From NCBI RefSeq assembly GCF_051488665.1, contig NZ_JBPSEG010000002.1, positions 62,001-126,000 of the forward strand: a DNA stretch of 64,000 bases, in the 5' to 3' direction. Made by a program: the position numbers and the translations under genes. The notes under the pieces were generated by a model, which saw only the letters and a program-made list of their open reading frames with translations, made no database searches and was not told the DNA's origin. Each line of letters starts with the position of its first letter. Position 1 is the first letter of the stretch. The stretch is from Melioribacter sp051488665 (GTDB taxonomy: Bacteria > Bacteroidota > Ignavibacteria > Ignavibacteriales > Melioribacteraceae). This document shows positions 63,334 to 64,000 of this stretch, piece by piece.

Positions 63334-64000
63334 CTATTTCTCTAATCTGTAATTGCCCAGTCCCTTCTCGTCGACAAATATAAATCTCTTCCCGATATTT
63401 TCATAATACCAGAATTCTTTTACAACGCTGTCGGAATAATCCCGTTCGATTTTATCCGGTTTGCCAAATTTAATATAAGTAACGCCCCGGTCCGTAAGAG
63501 CTCCTTTTTTATCCGTCATAGTGGAAAAGTTTTCTTCGGCATAATCAGCGCGTCTGTAAAATTCATGCATCAAATCGTTGTAAACTGAATTGCCAGACGG
63601 AAAATGTTTATTCCAATAATCAATAAGACCGTTGAACAATGTACCGGAACTGTTTCTTTTTATTTCGTCCGACGCTTCCTTGCCCATTACGGCGCCGAGA
63701 ATGTCTATTGCGTATTTAACGTCGCGTAGAACGTAAGGCTTATCGATCCAGGATATTTCCAGGAAAGTTCTGTACAATAAAGAATCGTTATTATAAATAC
63801 TAATTTTTGCTTTGCCTTCATAGAGCCGGCTGCTGAAACTATTGAGCGTCAAATACCGCCCTTTGTCTCCGCCGCTTAACACATAAAGATTCTTATCACA
63901 TTCTTCAACCGACAGAAATCCGTTTTCTATTTTTTCAATAACCGTGTCGGAAATAACTTTGAAGTTTTGCTCTATCTTTACTCTTAAATTTTCCGCGGTA
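63334..64000 (-). CDS. GWxTD domain-containing protein (5' end outside window)
   Basis: The frame is open to the right window edge (upstream residues include VIEKIENGFLSVEECDKNLY), so only the C-terminal 221 codons are seen and the GTG at 63882 is not the real start. The end carries the GWxTD-type block DKKGALTDRGVTYIKFGKPD, with Ala in place of the usual Trp, then EFWYYENIGKRFIFVDEKGL. Proteins of this family in Bacteroidota, Chlorobi and Ignavibacteria are exported and of unknown function. Confidence 0.8.
   Translation of the reverse strand, partial: TAENLRVKIEQNFKVISDTVIEKIENGFLSVEECDKNLYVLSGGDKGRYLTLNSFSSRLYEGKAKISIYNNDSLLYRTFLEISWIDKPYVLRDVKYAIDILGAVMGKEASDEIKRNSSGTLFNGLIDYWNKHFPSGNSVYNDLMHEFYRRADYAEENFSTMTDKKGALTDRGVTYIKFGKPDKIERDYSDSVVKEFWYYENIGKRFIFVDEKGLGNYRLEK

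Overview
This looks like ordinary chromosomal, mostly core-genome sequence from a Gram-negative, AT-leaning bacterium (GC roughly 40%) of the Bacteroidota/Chlorobiota/Ignavibacteriota side of the tree. I favour Ignavibacteriota (Melioribacter/Ignavibacterium-like), by inference only. Pointers are a type IX secretion sorting tail of the QNYPNPFNP type, a GWxTD-domain protein, a DUF2851 protein, a carboxypeptidase-regulatory-domain TonB receptor, a GH9 glycosidase and a eukaryote-type citrate synthase. The best promoters visible are sigma70-like (TTGACA-N17/18-TATAAT type) rather than Bacteroides -33/-7 type. I see no prophage, insertion sequence, CRISPR array or plasmid function.

Layout. 1-1.2 kb (+): end of etfA and a bifunctional-nuclease/UVR protein. 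1.2-15.8 kb (-): a long, tightly packed co-directional block, lytic transglycosylase - pyrG - TPR protein - purN - purH - mreB - mreC - mreD - mrdA - rodA - dcd - pyrF - DUF2851, joining nucleotide synthesis to the rod elongation machine. 15.8-25.1 kb (-): citrate synthase, the squalene trio hpnC-hpnD-hpnE, tRNA-Leu(CAG), PBP1A, an LpxH-like phosphoesterase and an M1 aminopeptidase. 25.2-28.3 kb (+): glgC and uvrC. 28.3-45.9 kb: a carbohydrate-linked zone with a LacI regulator, Fe-alcohol dehydrogenase, divergent GH9 enzyme, membrane SpeE-like protein, SGNH/TPR protein, SurA-like isomerase, a secreted beta-helix protein, a TonB receptor and aldose epimerase. 46-49 kb: fructuronate reductase-like SDR, uxuA and pta. 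49.2-56.1 kb (+): AI-2E-family permease, beta-CASP hydrolase, FN3 lipoprotein, outer-membrane barrel-like protein, anti-sigma-type ATPase and mdh. 56.1-56.7 kb (-): rpmA and rplU. 57-60.9 kb (+): tRNA-Arg(ACG), zwf, pgl, tadA, adk. 61-64 kb (-): ftsE, a methyltransferase, pdxA and a GWxTD protein cut by the window edge.

The most interesting signals are non-coding. (1) Three near-identical 16-bp LacI-type operators (consensus ATTRAAACGGTWYAAT) overlie the predicted promoters of the lacI gene, of the TonB-receptor/beta-helix operon, and of the divergent galM / SDR-uxuA pair. They define a small candidate regulon for uptake and catabolism of a uronate-containing glycan. (2) A 92-bp unit occurs twice (period 99 bp) directly before tRNA-Arg(ACG). 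Each unit carries pieces of the tRNA 5' half, and in one copy a perfect 16-bp palindrome replaces three D-loop bases. (3) An 11-G run sits upstream of zwf. Neither these nor the genes form a clearly new system; the operator network and the tRNA-derived repeats are the parts most worth following up.
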